From positions 1-64,000 of the forward strand of contig JBAIAA010000666.1 in NCBI GenBank assembly GCA_037893245.1: a DNA stretch of 64,000 nt, in the 5' to 3' direction. The DNA is from Crossaster papposus (Eukaryota; Echinodermata; Asteroidea; Velatida; Solasteridae). The notes below the pieces were generated by a model. The model saw only the letters and a list, made by a program, of their open reading frames with translations, was not told the origin of the DNA and did no database searches. Positions within the stretch are counted from its first letter, which is position 1. Each line of letters opens with the position of its first letter. This document shows, one piece after another, positions 1-14,300 of this stretch. A program made the translations under genes and the position numbers.

Positions 1-199
1 GTTATAATTTTCAGAAAATCGAAATAAAATACTAACAAAGCATGCCCCGGGTCAAATTGCTAATTTTGCCATTCCTGGAGGCCCCCCTCTATCTCCTAAC
101 ACCCAGCCCCTTCCCGGGGCATGCTTTCCTTCATGCCCTTATTTGTGGGCGGGGATTGTGTGCACAAACCTATGGCGAATTTGAAACGCGTGTGTTAAC
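1..199 (+). repeat. Reference satellite monomer (anatomy)
   Basis: This monomer is used as the reference copy. It has 93 G/C in 199 bases. The 5' third is A+T-rich and the middle is C-rich. It carries an unusual number of short palindromes: GCATGC twice, CCCGGG twice, TGTGCACA, ACGCGT, and GTTAAC at its end, which meets AACGTT across the monomer boundary. A 15-bp perfect inverted repeat spans monomer positions 37-127, and a weaker TTTGTG/CACAAA pair spans 142-168. No consensus CENP-B box is present: the nearest string, ATTCGCCATAGGTTTG, lacks the CGGG half. I do not recognise the monomer as a named satellite family. Confidence 0.95.
37..127. repeat. 15-bp inverted repeat within each monomer
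   Basis: Arm 1, AAAGCATGCCCCGGG (37-51), is the exact reverse complement of arm 2, CCCGGGGCATGCTTT (113-127). The 61-bp loop is C-rich. The pair recurs in almost every monomer on both orientations, so it can be located anywhere in the arrays. It could extrude as a cruciform or form a hairpin in a transcript. It also resembles the ends of a small foldback element, but I see no target-site duplication beside the arms. Several variant monomers hit the arms, for example at 16441, 16838 and 23081, so pairing is not strictly preserved. Confidence 0.9.
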
Positions 200-3100
200 G
201 TTATAATTTTCAGAAAATCGAAATAAAATACTAACAAAGCATGCCCCGGGTCAAATTGCTAATTTTGCCATTCCTGGAGGCCCCCCTCTATCTCCTAACA
301 CCCAGCCCCTTCCCGGGGCATGCTTTCCTTCATGCCCTTATTTGTGGGCGGGGATTGTGTGCACAAACCTATGGCGAATTTGAAACGCGTGTGTTAACGT
401 TATAATTTTCAGAAAATCGAAATAAAATACTAACAAAGCATGCCCCGGGTCAAATTGCTAATTTTGCCATTCCTGGAGGCCCCCCTCTATCTCCTAACAC
501 CCAGCCCCTTCCCGGGGCATGCTTTCCTTCATGCCCTTATTTGTGGGCGGGGATTGTGTGCACAAACCTATGGCGAATTTGAAACGCGTGTGTTAACGTT
601 ATAATTTTCAGAAAATCGAAATAAAATACTAACAAAGCATGCCCCGGGTCAAATTGCTAATTTTGCCATTCCTGGAGGCCCCCCTCTATCTCCTAACACC
701 CAGCCCCTTCCCGGGGCATGCTTTCCTTCATGCCCTTATTTGTGGGCGGGGATTGTGTGCACAAACCTATGGCGAATTTGAAACGCGTGTGTTAACGTTA
801 TAATTTTCAGAAAATCGAAATAAAATACTAACAAAGCATGCCCCGGGTCAAATTGCTAATTTTGCCATTCCTGGAGGCCCCCCTCTATCTCCTAACACCC
901 AGCCCCTTCCCGGGGCATGCTTTCCTTCATGCCCTTATTTGTGGGCGGGGATTGTGTGCACAAACCTATGGCGAATTTGAAACGCGTGTGTTAACGTTAT
1001 AATTTTCAGAAAATCGAAATAAAATACTAACAAAGCATGCCCCGGGTCAAATTGCTAATTTTGCCATTCCTGGAGGCCCCCCTCTATCTCCTAACACCCA
1101 GCCCCTTCCCGGGGCATGCTTTCCTTCATGCCCTTATTTGTGGGCGGGGATTGTGTGCACAAACCTATGGCGAATTTGAAACGCGTGTGTTAACGTTATA
1201 ATTTTCAGAAAATCGAAATAAAATACTAACAAAGCATGCCCCGGGTCAAATTGCTAATTTTGCCATTCCTGGAGGCCCCCCTCTATCTCCTAACACCCAG
1301 CCCCTTCCCGGGGCATGCTTTCCTTCATGCCCTTATTTGTGGGCGGGGATTGTGTGCACAAACCTATGGCGAATTTGAAACGCGTGTGTTAACGTTATAA
1401 TTTTCAGAAAATCGAAATAAAATACTAACAAAGCATGCCCCGGGTCAAATTGCTAATTTTGCCATTCCTGGAGGCCCCCCTCTATCTCCTAACACCCAGC
1501 CCCTTCCCGGGGCATGCTTTCCTTCATGCCCTTATTTGTGGGCGGGGATTGTGTGCACAAACCTATGGCGAATTTGAAACGCGTGTGTTAACGTTATAAT
1601 TTTCAGAAAATCGAAATAAAATACTAACAAAGCATGCCCCGGGTCAAATTGCTAATTTTGCCATTCCTGGAGGCCCCCCTCTATCTCCTAACACCCAGCC
1701 CCTTCCCGGGGCATGCTTTCCTTCATGCCCTTATTTGTGGGCGGGGATTGTGTGCACAAACCTATGGCGAATTTGAAACGCGTGTGTTAACGTTATAATT
1801 TTCAGAAAATCGAAATAAAATACTAACAAAGCATGCCCCGGGTCAAATTGCTAATTTTGCCATTCCTGGAGGCCCCCCTCTATCTCCTAACACCCAGCCC
1901 CTTCCCGGGGCATGCTTTCCTTCATGCCCTTATTTGTGGGCGGGGATTGTGTGCACAAACCTATGGCGAATTTGAAACGCGTGTGTTAACGTTATAATTT
2001 TCAGAAAATCGAAATAAAATACTAACAAAGCATGCCCCGGGTCAAATTGCTAATTTTGCCATTCCTGGAGGCCCCCCTCTATCTCCTAACACCCAGCCCC
2101 TTCCCGGGGCATGCTTTCCTTCATGCCCTTATTTGTGGGCGGGGATTGTGTGCACAAACCTATGGCGAATTTGAAACGCGTGTGTTAACGTTATAATTTT
2201 CAGAAAATCGAAATAAAATACTAACAAAGCATGCCCCGGGTCAAATTGCTAATTTTGCCATTCCTGGAGGCCCCCCTCTATCTCCTAACACCCAGCCCCT
2301 TCCCGGGGCATGCTTTCCTTCATGCCCTTATTTGTGGGCGGGGATTGTGTGCACAAACCTATGGCGAATTTGAAACGCGTGTGTTAACGTTATAATTTTC
2401 AGAAAATCGAAATAAAATACTAACAAAGCATGCCCCGGGTCAAATTGCTAATTTTGCCATTCCTGGAGGCCCCCCTCTATCTCCTAACACCCAGCCCCTT
2501 CCCGGGGCATGCTTTCCTTCATGCCCTTATTTGTGGGCGGGGATTGTGTGCACAAACCTATGGCGAATTTGAAACGCGTGTGTTAACGTTATAATTTTCA
2601 GAAAATCGAAATAAAATACTAACAAAGCATGCCCCGGGTCAAATTGCTAATTTTGCCATTCCTGGAGGCCCCCCTCTATCTCCTAACACCCAGCCCCTTC
2701 CCGGGGCATGCTTTCCTTCATGCCCTTATTTGTGGGCGGGGATTGTGTGCACAAACCTATGGCGAATTTGAAACGCGTGTGTTAACGTTATAATTTTCAG
2801 AAAATCGAAATAAAATACTAACAAAGCATGCCCCGGGTCAAATTGCTAATTTTGCCATTCCTGGAGGCCCCCCTCTATCTCCTAACACCCAGCCCCTTCC
2901 CGGGGCATGCTTTCCTTCATGCCCTTATTTGTGGGCGGGGATTGTGTGCACAAACCTATGGCGAATTTGAAACGCGTGTGTTAACGTTATAATTTTCAGA
3001 AAATCGAAATAAAATACTAACAAAGCATGCCCCGGGTCAAATTGCTAATTTTGCCATTCCTGGAGGCCCCCCTCTATCTCCTAACACCCAGCCCCTTCCC

Positions 3101-6100
3101 GGGGCATGCTTTCCTTCATGCCCTTATTTGTGGGCGGGGATTGTGTGCACAAACCTATGGCGAATTTGAAACGCGTGTGTTAACGTTATAATTTTCAGAA
3201 AATCGAAATAAAATACTAACAAAGCATGCCCCGGGTCAAATTGCTAATTTTGCCATTCCTGGAGGCCCCCCTCTATCTCCTAACACCCAGCCCCTTCCCG
3301 GGGCATGCTTTCCTTCATGCCCTTATTTGTGGGCGGGGATTGTGTGCACAAACCTATGGCGAATTTGAAACGCGTGTGTTAACGTTATAATTTTCAGAAA
3401 ATCGAAATAAAATACTAACAAAGCATGCCCCGGGTCAAATTGCTAATTTTGCCATTCCTGGAGGCCCCCCTCTATCTCCTAACACCCAGCCCCTTCCCGG
3501 GGCATGCTTTCCTTCATGCCCTTATTTGTGGGCGGGGATTGTGTGCACAAACCTATGGCGAATTTGAAACGCGTGTGTTAACGTTATAATTTTCAGAAAA
3601 TCGAAATAAAATACTAACAAAGCATGCCCCGGGTCAAATTGCTAATTTTGCCATTCCTGGAGGCCCCCCTCTATCTCCTAACACCCAGCCCCTTCCCGGG
3701 GCATGCTTTCCTTCATGCCCTTATTTGTGGGCGGGGATTGTGTGCACAAACCTATGGCGAATTTGAAACGCGTGTGTTAACGTTATAATTTTCAGAAAAT
3801 CGAAATAAAATACTAACAAAGCATGCCCCGGGTCAAATTGCTAATTTTGCCATTCCTGGAGGCCCCCCTCTATCTCCTAACACCCAGCCCCTTCCCGGGG
3901 CATGCTTTCCTTCATGCCCTTATTTGTGGGCGGGGATTGTGTGCACAAACCTATGGCGAATTTGAAACGCGTGTGTTAACGTTATAATTTTCAGAAAATC
4001 GAAATAAAATACTAACAAAGCATGCCCCGGGTCAAATTGCTAATTTTGCCATTCCTGGAGGCCCCCCTCTATCTCCTAACACCCAGCCCCTTCCCGGGGC
4101 ATGCTTTCCTTCATGCCCTTATTTGTGGGCGGGGATTGTGTGCACAAACCTATGGCGAATTTGAAACGCGTGTGTTAACGTTATAATTTTCAGAAAATCG
4201 AAATAAAATACTAACAAAGCATGCCCCGGGTCAAATTGCTAATTTTGCCATTCCTGGAGGCCCCCCTCTATCTCCTAACACCCAGCCCCTTCCCGGGGCA
4301 TGCTTTCCTTCATGCCCTTATTTGTGGGCGGGGATTGTGTGCACAAACCTATGGCGAATTTGAAACGCGTGTGTTAACGTTATAATTTTCAGAAAATCGA
4401 AATAAAATACTAACAAAGCATGCCCCGGGTCAAATTGCTAATTTTGCCATTCCTGGAGGCCCCCCTCTATCTCCTAACACCCAGCCCCTTCCCGGGGCAT
4501 GCTTTCCTTCATGCCCTTATTTGTGGGCGGGGATTGTGTGCACAAACCTATGGCGAATTTGAAACGCGTGTGTTAACGTTATAATTTTCAGAAAATCGAA
4601 ATAAAATACTAACAAAGCATGCCCCGGGTCAAATTGCTAATTTTGCCATTCCTGGAGGCCCCCCTCTATCTCCTAACACCCAGCCCCTTCCCGGGGCATG
4701 CTTTCCTTCATGCCCTTATTTGTGGGCGGGGATTGTGTGCACAAACCTATGGCGAATTTGAAACGCGTGTGTTAACGTTATAATTTTCAGAAAATCGAAA
4801 TAAAATACTAACAAAGCATGCCCCGGGTCAAATTGCTAATTTTGCCATTCCTGGAGGCCCCCCTCTATCTCCTAACACCCAGCCCCTTCCCGGGGCATGC
4901 TTTCCTTCATGCCCTTATTTGTGGGCGGGGATTGTGTGCACAAACCTATGGCGAATTTGAAACGCGTGTGTTAACGTTATAATTTTCAGAAAATCGAAAT
5001 AAAATACTAACAAAGCATGCCCCGGGTCAAATTGCTAATTTTGCCATTCCTGGAGGCCCCCCTCTATCTCCTAACACCCAGCCCCTTCCCGGGGCATGCT
5101 TTCCTTCATGCCCTTATTTGTGGGCGGGGATTGTGTGCACAAACCTATGGCGAATTTGAAACGCGTGTGTTAACGTTATAATTTTCAGAAAATCGAAATA
5201 AAATACTAACAAAGCATGCCCCGGGTCAAATTGCTAATTTTGCCATTCCTGGAGGCCCCCCTCTATCTCCTAACACCCAGCCCCTTCCCGGGGCATGCTT
5301 TCCTTCATGCCCTTATTTGTGGGCGGGGATTGTGTGCACAAACCTATGGCGAATTTGAAACGCGTGTGTTAACGTTATAATTTTCAGAAAATCGAAATAA
5401 AATACTAACAAAGCATGCCCCGGGTCAAATTGCTAATTTTGCCATTCCTGGAGGCCCCCCTCTATCTCCTAACACCCAGCCCCTTCCCGGGGCATGCTTT
5501 CCTTCATGCCCTTATTTGTGGGCGGGGATTGTGTGCACAAACCTATGGCGAATTTGAAACGCGTGTGTTAACGTTATAATTTTCAGAAAATCGAAATAAA
5601 ATACTAACAAAGCATGCCCCGGGTCAAATTGCTAATTTTGCCATTCCTGGAGGCCCCCCTCTATCTCCTAACACCCAGCCCCTTCCCGGGGCATGCTTTC
5701 CTTCATGCCCTTATTTGTGGGCGGGGATTGTGTGCACAAACCTATGGCGAATTTGAAACGCGTGTGTTAACGTTATAATTTTCAGAAAATCGAAATAAAA
5801 TACTAACAAAGCATGCCCCGGGTCAAATTGCTAATTTTGCCATTCCTGGAGGCCCCCCTCTATCTCCTAACACCCAGCCCCTTCCCGGGGCATGCTTTCC
5901 TTCATGCCCTTATTTGTGGGCGGGGATTGTGTGCACAAACCTATGGCGAATTTGAAACGCGTGTGTTAACGTTATAATTTTCAGAAAATCGAAATAAAAT
6001 ACTAACAAAGCATGCCCCGGGTCAAATTGCTAATTTTGCCATTCCTGGAGGCCCCCCTCTATCTCCTAACACCCAGCCCCTTCCCGGGGCATGCTTTCCT

Positions 6101-9100
6101 TCATGCCCTTATTTGTGGGCGGGGATTGTGTGCACAAACCTATGGCGAATTTGAAACGCGTGTGTTAACGTTATAATTTTCAGAAAATCGAAATAAAATA
6201 CTAACAAAGCATGCCCCGGGTCAAATTGCTAATTTTGCCATTCCTGGAGGCCCCCCTCTATCTCCTAACACCCAGCCCCTTCCCGGGGCATGCTTTCCTT
6301 CATGCCCTTATTTGTGGGCGGGGATTGTGTGCACAAACCTATGGCGAATTTGAAACGCGTGTGTTAACGTTATAATTTTCAGAAAATCGAAATAAAATAC
6401 TAACAAAGCATGCCCCGGGTCAAATTGCTAATTTTGCCATTCCTGGAGGCCCCCCTCTATCTCCTAACACCCAGCCCCTTCCCGGGGCATGCTTTCCTTC
6501 ATGCCCTTATTTGTGGGCGGGGATTGTGTGCACAAACCTATGGCGAATTTGAAACGCGTGTGTTAATGTTATAATTTTCAGAAAATCGAAATAAAATACT
6601 AACAAAGCATGCCCCGGGTCAAATTGCTAATTTTGCCATTCCTGGAGGCCCCCCTCTATCTCCTAACACCCAGCCCCTTCCCGGGGCATGCTTTCCTTCA
6701 TGCCCTTATTTGTGGGCGGGGATTGTGTGCACAAACCTATGGCGAATTTGAAACGCGTGTGTTAACGTTATAATTTTCAGAAAATCGAAATAAAATACTA
6801 ACAAAGCATGCCCCGGGTCAAATTGCTAATTTTGCCATTCCTGGAGGCCCCCCTCTATCTCCTAACACCCAGCCCCTTCCCGGGGCATGCTTTCCTTCAT
6901 GCCCTTATTTGTGGGCGGGGATTGTGTGCACAAACCTATGGCGAATTTGAAACGCGTGTGTTAACGTTATAATTTTCAGAAAATCGAAATAAAATACTAA
7001 CAAAGCATGCCCCGGGTCAAATTGCTAATTTTGCCATTCCTGGAGGCCCCCCTCTATCTCCTAACACCCAGCCCCTTCCCGGGGCATGCTTTCCTTCATG
7101 CCCTTATTTGTGGGCGGGGATTGTGTGCACAAACCTATGGCGAATTTGAAACGCGTGTGTTAACGTTATAATTTTCAGAAAATCGAAATAAAATACTAAC
7201 AAAGCATGCCCCGGGTCAAATTGCTAATTTTGCCATTCCTGGAGGCCCCCCTCTATCTCCTAACACCCAGCCCCTTCCCGGGGCATGCTTTCCTTCATGC
7301 CCTTATTTGTGGGCGGGGATTGTGTGCACAAACCTATGGCGAATTTGAAACGCGTGTGTTAACGTTATAATTTTCAGAAAATCGAAATAAAATACTAACA
7401 AAGCATGCCCCGGGTCAAATTGCTAATTTTGCCATTCCTGGAGGCCCCCCTCTATCTCCTAACACCCAGCCCCTTCCCGGGGCATGCTTTCCTTCATGCC
7501 CTTATTTGTGGGCGGGGATTGTGTGCACAAACCTATGGCGAATTTGAAACGCGTGTGTTAACGTTATAATTTTCAGAAAATCGAAATAAAATACTAACAA
7601 AGCATGCCCCGGGTCAAATTGCTAATTTTGCCATTCCTGGAGGCCCCCCTCTATCTCCTAACACCCAGCCCCTTCCCGGGGCATGCTTTCCTTCATGCCC
7701 TTATTTGTGGGCGGGGATTGTGTGCACAAACCTATGGCGAATTTGAAACGCGTGTGTTAACGTTATAATTTTCAGAAAATCGAAATAAAATACTAACAAA
7801 GCATGCCCCGGGTCAAATTGCTAATTTTGCCATTCCTGGAGGCCCCCCTCTATCTCCTAACACCCAGCCCCTTCCCGGGGCATGCTTTCCTTCATGCCCT
7901 TATTTGTGGGCGGGGATTGTGTGCACAAACCTATGGCGAATTTGAAACGCGTGTGTTAACGTTATAATTTTCAGAAAATCGAAATAAAATACTAACAAAG
8001 CATGCCCCGGGTCAAATTGCTAATTTTGCCATTCCTGGAGGCCCCCCTCTATCTCCTAACACCCAGCCCCTTCCCGGGGCATGCTTTCCTTCATGCCCTT
8101 ATTTGTGGGCGGGGATTGTGTGCACAAACCTATGGCGAATTTGAAACGCGTGTGTTAACGTTATAATTTTCAGAAAATCGAAATAAAATACTAACAAAGC
8201 ATGCCCCGGGTCAAATTGCTAATTTTGCCATTCCTGGAGGCCCCCCTCTATCTCCTAACACCCAGCCCCTTCCCGGGGCATGCTTTCCTTCATGCCCTTA
8301 TTTGTGGGCGGGGATTGTGTGCACAAACCTATGGCGAATTTGAAACGCGTGTGTTAACGTTATAATTTTCAGAAAATCGAAATAAAATACTAACAAAGCA
8401 TGCCCCGGGTCAAATTGCTAATTTTGCCATTCCTGGAGGCCCCCCTCTATCTCCTAACACCCAGCCCCTTCCCGGGGCATGCTTTCCTTCATGCCCTTAT
8501 TTGTGGGCGGGGATTGTGTGCACAAACCTATGGCGAATTTGAAACGCGTGTGTTAACGTTATAATTTTCAGAAAATCGAAATAAAATACTAACAAAGCAT
8601 GCCCCGGGTCAAATTGCTAATTTTGCCATTCCTGGAGGCCCCCCTCTATCTCCTAACACCCAGCCCCTTCCCGGGGCATGCTTTCCTTCATGCCCTTATT
8701 TGTGGGCGGGGATTGTGTGCACAAACCTATGGCGAATTTGAAACGCGTGTGTTAACGTTATAATTTTCAGAAAATCGAAATAAAATACTAACAAAGCATG
8801 CCCCGGGTCAAATTGCTAATTTTGCCATTCCTGGAGGCCCCCCTCTATCTCCTAACACCCAGCCCCTTCCCGGGGCATGCTTTCCTTCATGCCCTTATTT
8901 GTGGGCGGGGATTGTGTGCACAAACCTATGGCGAATTTGAAACGCGTGTGTTAACGTTATAATTTTCAGAAAATCGAAATAAAATACTAACAAAGCATGC
9001 CCCGGGTCAAATTGCTAATTTTGCCATTCCTGGAGGCCCCCCTCTATCTCCTAACACCCAGCCCCTTCCCGGGGCATGCTTTCCTTCATGCCCTTATTTG

Positions 9101-11363
9101 TGGGCGGGGATTGTGTGCACAAACCTATGGCGAATTTGAAACGCGTGTGTTAACGTTATAATTTTCAGAAAATCGAAATAAAATACTAACAAAGCATGCC
9201 CCGGGTCAAATTGCTAATTTTGCCATTCCTGGAGGCCCCCCTCTATCTCCTAACACCCAGCCCCTTCCCGGGGCATGCTTTCCTTCATGCCCTTATTTGT
9301 GGGCGGGGATTGTGTGCACAAACCTATGGCGAATTTGAAACGCGTGTGTTAACGTTATAATTTTCAGAAAATCGAAATAAAATACTAACAAAGCATGCCC
9401 CGGGTCAAATTGCTAATTTTGCCATTCCTGGAGGCCCCCCTCTATCTCCTAACACCCAGCCCCTTCCCGGGGCATGCTTTCCTTCATGCCCTTATTTGTG
9501 GGCGGGGATTGTGTGCACAAACCTATGGCGAATTTGAAACGCGTGTGTTAACGTTATAATTTTCAGAAAATCGAAATAAAATACTAACAAAGCATGCCCC
9601 GGGTCAAATTGCTAATTTTGCCATTCCTGGAGGCCCCCCTCTATCTCCTAACACCCAGCCCCTTCCCGGGGCATGCTTTCCTTCATGCCCTTATTTGTGG
9701 GCGGGGATTGTGTGCACAAACCTATGGCGAATTTGAAACGCGTGTGTTAACGTTATAATTTTCAGAAAATCGAAATAAAATACTAACAAAGCATGCCCCG
9801 GGTCAAATTGCTAATTTTGCCATTCCTGGAGGCCCCCCTCTATCTCCTAACACCCAGCCCCTTCCCGGGGCATGCTTTCCTTCATGCCCTTATTTGTGGG
9901 CGGGGATTGTGTGCACAAACCTATGGCGAATTTGAAACGCGTGTGTTAACGTTATAATTTTCAGAAAATCGAAATAAAATACTAACAAAGCATGCCCCGG
10001 GTCAAATTGCTAATTTTGCCATTCCTGGAGGCCCCCCTCTATCTCCTAACACCCAGCCCCTTCCCGGGGCATGCTTTCCTTCATGCCCTTATTTGTGGGC
10101 GGGGATTGTGTGCACAAACCTATGGCGAATTTGAAACGCGTGTGTTAACGTTATAATTTTCAGAAAATCGAAATAAAATACTAACAAAGCATGCCCCGGG
10201 TCAAATTGCTAATTTTGCCATTCCTGGAGGCCCCCCTCTATCTCCTAACACCCAGCCCCTTCCCGGGGCATGCTTTCCTTCATGCCCTTATTTGTGGGCG
10301 GGGATTGTGTGCACAAACCTATGGCGAATTTGAAACGCGTGTGTTAACGTTATAATTTTCAGAAAATCGAAATAAAATACTAACAAAGCATGCCCCGGGT
10401 CAAATTGCTAATTTTGCCATTCCTGGAGGCCCCCCTCTATCTCCTAACACCCAGCCCCTTCCCGGGGCATGCTTTCCTTCATGCCCTTATTTGTGGGCGG
10501 GGATTGTGTGCACAAACCTATGGCGAATTTGAAACGCGTGTGTTAACGTTATAATTTTCAGAAAATCGAAATAAAATACTAACAAAGCATGCCCCGGGTC
10601 AAATTGCTAATTTTGCCATTCCTGGAGGCCCCCCTCTATCTCCTAACACCCAGCCCCTTCCCGGGGCATGCTTTCCTTCATGCCCTTATTTGTGGGCGGG
10701 GATTGTGTGCACAAACCTATGGCGAATTTGAAACGCGTGTGTTAACGTTATAATTTTCAGAAAATCGAAATAAAATACTAACAAAGCATGCCCCGGGTCA
10801 AATTGCTAATTTTGCCATTCCTGGAGGCCCCCCTCTATCTCCTAACACCCAGCCCCTTCCCGGGGCATGCTTTCCTTCATGCCCTTATTTGTGGGCGGGG
10901 ATTGTGTGCACAAACCTATGGCGAATTTGAAACGCGTGTGTTAACGTTATAATTTTCAGAAAATCGAAATAAAATACTAACAAAGCATGCCCCGGGTCAA
11001 ATTGCTAATTTTGCCATTCCTGGAGGCCCCCCTCTATCTCCTAACACCCAGCCCCTTCCCGGGGCATGCTTTCCTTCATGCCCTTATTTGTGGGCGGGGA
11101 TTGTGTGCACAAACCTATGGCGAATTTGAAACGCGTGTGTTAACGTTATAATTTTCAGAAAATCGAAATAAAATACTAACAAAGCATGCCCCGGGTCAAA
11201 TTGCTAATTTTGCCATTCCTGGAGGCCCCCCTCTATCTCCTAACACCCAGCCCCTTCCCGGGGCATGCTTTCCTTCATGCCCTTATTTGTGGGCGGGGAT
11301 TGTGTGCACAAACCTATGGCGAATTTGAAACGCGTGTGTTAACGTTATAATTTTCAGAAAATC

Positions 11364-14300
11364 TAAATAAAATACTAACAAAGCATGCCCCGGGTCAAAT
11401 TGCTAATTTTGACATTCCTGGAGGCCCCCCTCTATCTCCTAACACCCAGCCCCTTCCCGGGGCATGCTTTCCTTCATGCCCTTATTTGTGGGCGGGGATT
11501 ATGTGCACAAACCTATGGCGAATTTGAAACGCGTGTGTTAATGTTATAATTTTCAGAAAATCGAAATAAAATACTAACAAAGCATGCCCCGGGTCAAATT
11601 GCTAATTTTGCCATTCCTGGAGGCCCCCCTCTATCTCCTAACACCCAGCCCCTTCCCGGGGCATGCTTTCCTTCATGCCCTTATTTGTGGGCGGGGATTG
11701 TGTGCACAAACCTATGGCGAATTTGAAACGCGTGTGTTAACGTTATAATTTTCAGAAAATCGAAATAAAATACTAACAAAGCATGCCCCGGGTCAAATTG
11801 CTAATTTTGCCATTCCTGGAGGCCCCCCTCTATCTCCTAACACCCAGCCCCTTCCCGGGGCATGCTTTCCTTCATGCCCTTATTTGTGGGCGGGGATTGT
11901 GTGCACAAACCTATGGCGAATTTGAAACGCGTGTGTTAACGTTATAATTTTCAGAAAATCGAAATAAAATACTAACAAAGCATGCCCCGGGTCAAATTGC
12001 TAATTTTGCCATTCCTGGAGGCCCCCCTCTATCTCCTAACACCCAGCCCCTTCCCGGGGCATGCTTTCCTTCATGCCCTTATTTGTGGGCGGGGATTGTG
12101 TGCACAAACCTATGGCGAATTTGAAACGCGTGTGTTAACGTTATAATTTTCAGAAAATCGAAATAAAATACTAACAAAGCATGCCCCGGGTCAAATTGCT
12201 AATTTTGCCATTCCTGGAGGCCCCCCTCTATCTCCTAACACCCAGCCCCTTCCCGGGGCATGCTTTCCTTCATGCCCTTATTTGTGGGCGGGGATTGTGT
12301 GCACAAACCTATGGCGAATTTGAAACGCGTGTGTTAACGTTATAATTTTCAGAAAATCAAAATAAAATACTAACAAAGCATGCCCCGGGTCAAATTGCTA
12401 ATTTTGCCATTCCTGGAGGAGGCCCCCCTCTATCTCCTAACACCCAGCCCCTTCCCGGGCATGCTTTCCTTCATGCCCTTATTTGTGGGCGGGGATTGTG
12501 TGCACAAACCTATGGCGAATTTGAAACGCGTGTGTTAACGTTATAATTTTCAGAAAATCGAAATAAAATACTAACAAAGCATGCCCCGGGTCAAATTGCT
12601 AATTTTTCCATTCCTGGAGGCCCCCCTCTATCTCCTAACACCCAGCCCCTTCCCGGGGCATGCTTTCCTTCATGCCCTTATTTGTGGGCGGGGATTGTGT
12701 GCACAAACCTATGGCGAATTTGAAACGCGTGTGTTAACGTTATAATTTTCAGAAAATCGAAATAAAATACTAACAAAGCATGCCCCGGGTCAAATTGCTA
12801 ATTTTGCCATTCCTGGAGGCCCCCCTCTATCTCCTAACACCCAGCCCCTTCCCGGGGCATGCTTTCCTTCATGCCCTTATTTGTGGGCGGGGATTGTGTG
12901 CACAAACCTATGGCGAATTTGAAACGCGTGTGTTAACGTTATAATTTTCAGAAAATCGAAATAAAATACTAACAAAGCATGCCCCGGGTCAAATTGCTAA
13001 TTTTGCCATTCCTGGAGGCCCCCCTCTATCTCCTAACACCCAGCCCCTTCCCGGGGCATGCTTTCCTTCATGCCCCCATTTGTGGGCGGGGATTGTGTGC
13101 ACAAACCTATGGCGAATTTGAAACGCGTGTGTTAACGTTATAATTTTCAGAAAATCGAAATAAAATACTAACAAAGCATGCCCCGGGTCAAATTGCTAAT
13201 TTTGCCATTCCTGGAGGCCCCCCTCTATCTCCTAACACCCAGCCCCTTCCCGGGGCATGCTTTCCTTCATGCCCTTATTTGTGGGCGGGGATTGTGTGCA
13301 CAAACCTATGGCGAATTTGAAACGCGTGTGTTAACGTTATAATTTTCAGAAAATCGAAATAAAATACTAACAAAGCATGCCCCGGGTCAAATTGCTAATT
13401 TTGCCATTCCTGGAGGCCCCCCTCTATCTCCTAACACCCAGCCCCTTCCCGGGGCATGCTTTCCTTCATGCCCTTATTTGTGGGCGGGGATTGTGTGCAC
13501 AAACCTATGGCGAATTTGAAACGCGTGTGTTAACGTTATAATTTTCAGAAAATCGAAATAAAATACTAACAAAGCATGCCCCGGGTCAAATTGCTAATTT
13601 TGCCATTCCTGGAGGCCCCCCTCTATCTCCTAACACCCAGCCCCTTCCCGGGGCATGCTTTCCTTCATGCCCTTATTTGTGGGCGGGGATTGTGTGCACA
13701 AACCTATGGCGAATTTGAAACGCGTGTGTTAACGTTATAATTTTCAGAAAATCGAAATAAAATACTAACAAAGCATGCCCCGGGTCAAATTGCTAATTTT
13801 GCCATTCCTGGAGGCCCCCCTCTATCTCCTAACACCCAGCCCCTTCCCGGGGCATGCTTTCCTTCATGCCCTTATTTGTGGGCGGGGATTGTGTGCACAA
13901 ACCTATGGCGAATTTGAAACGCGTGTGTTAACGTTATAATTTTCAGAAAATCGAAATAAAATACTAACAAAGCATGCCCCAGGTCAAATTGCTAATTTTG
14001 CCATTCCTGAAGGCCCCCCTCTATCTCCTAACACCCAGCCCCTTCCCGGGGCATGCTTTCCTTCATGCCCTTATTTGTGGGCGGGGATTGTGTGCACAAA
14101 CCTATGGCGAATTTGAAACGCGTGTGTTAACGTTATAATTTTCAGAAAATCGAAATAAAATACTAACAAAGCATGCCCCGGGTCAAATTGCTAATTTTGC
14201 CATTCCTGGAGGCCCCCCTCTATCTCCTAACACCCAGCCCCTTCCCGGGGCATGCTTTCCTTCATGCCGTTATTTGTGGGCGGGGATTGTGTGCACAAAC

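Noticed and set aside
1-199. CENP-B box in the monomer
   Set aside because: The closest string, ATTCGCCATAGGTTTG, has the TTCG half and the A at the right place but lacks the required CGGG half.
1-199. Hammerhead ribozyme in the satellite
   Set aside because: Many animal satellites carry one, so I looked for the CTGANGA core with a downstream GAAA on both strands. The monomer only has CTGAAAA, which lacks the conserved G. A CTGATGA at about 44375 (minus strand) in the block has no following GAAA or suitable stem.
12989-13174. 61-codon minus-strand frame in the forward array
   Set aside because: It exists only because a local variant (CCC in place of TTA at about 13076) removes a stop; all neighbouring monomers are closed in this frame.
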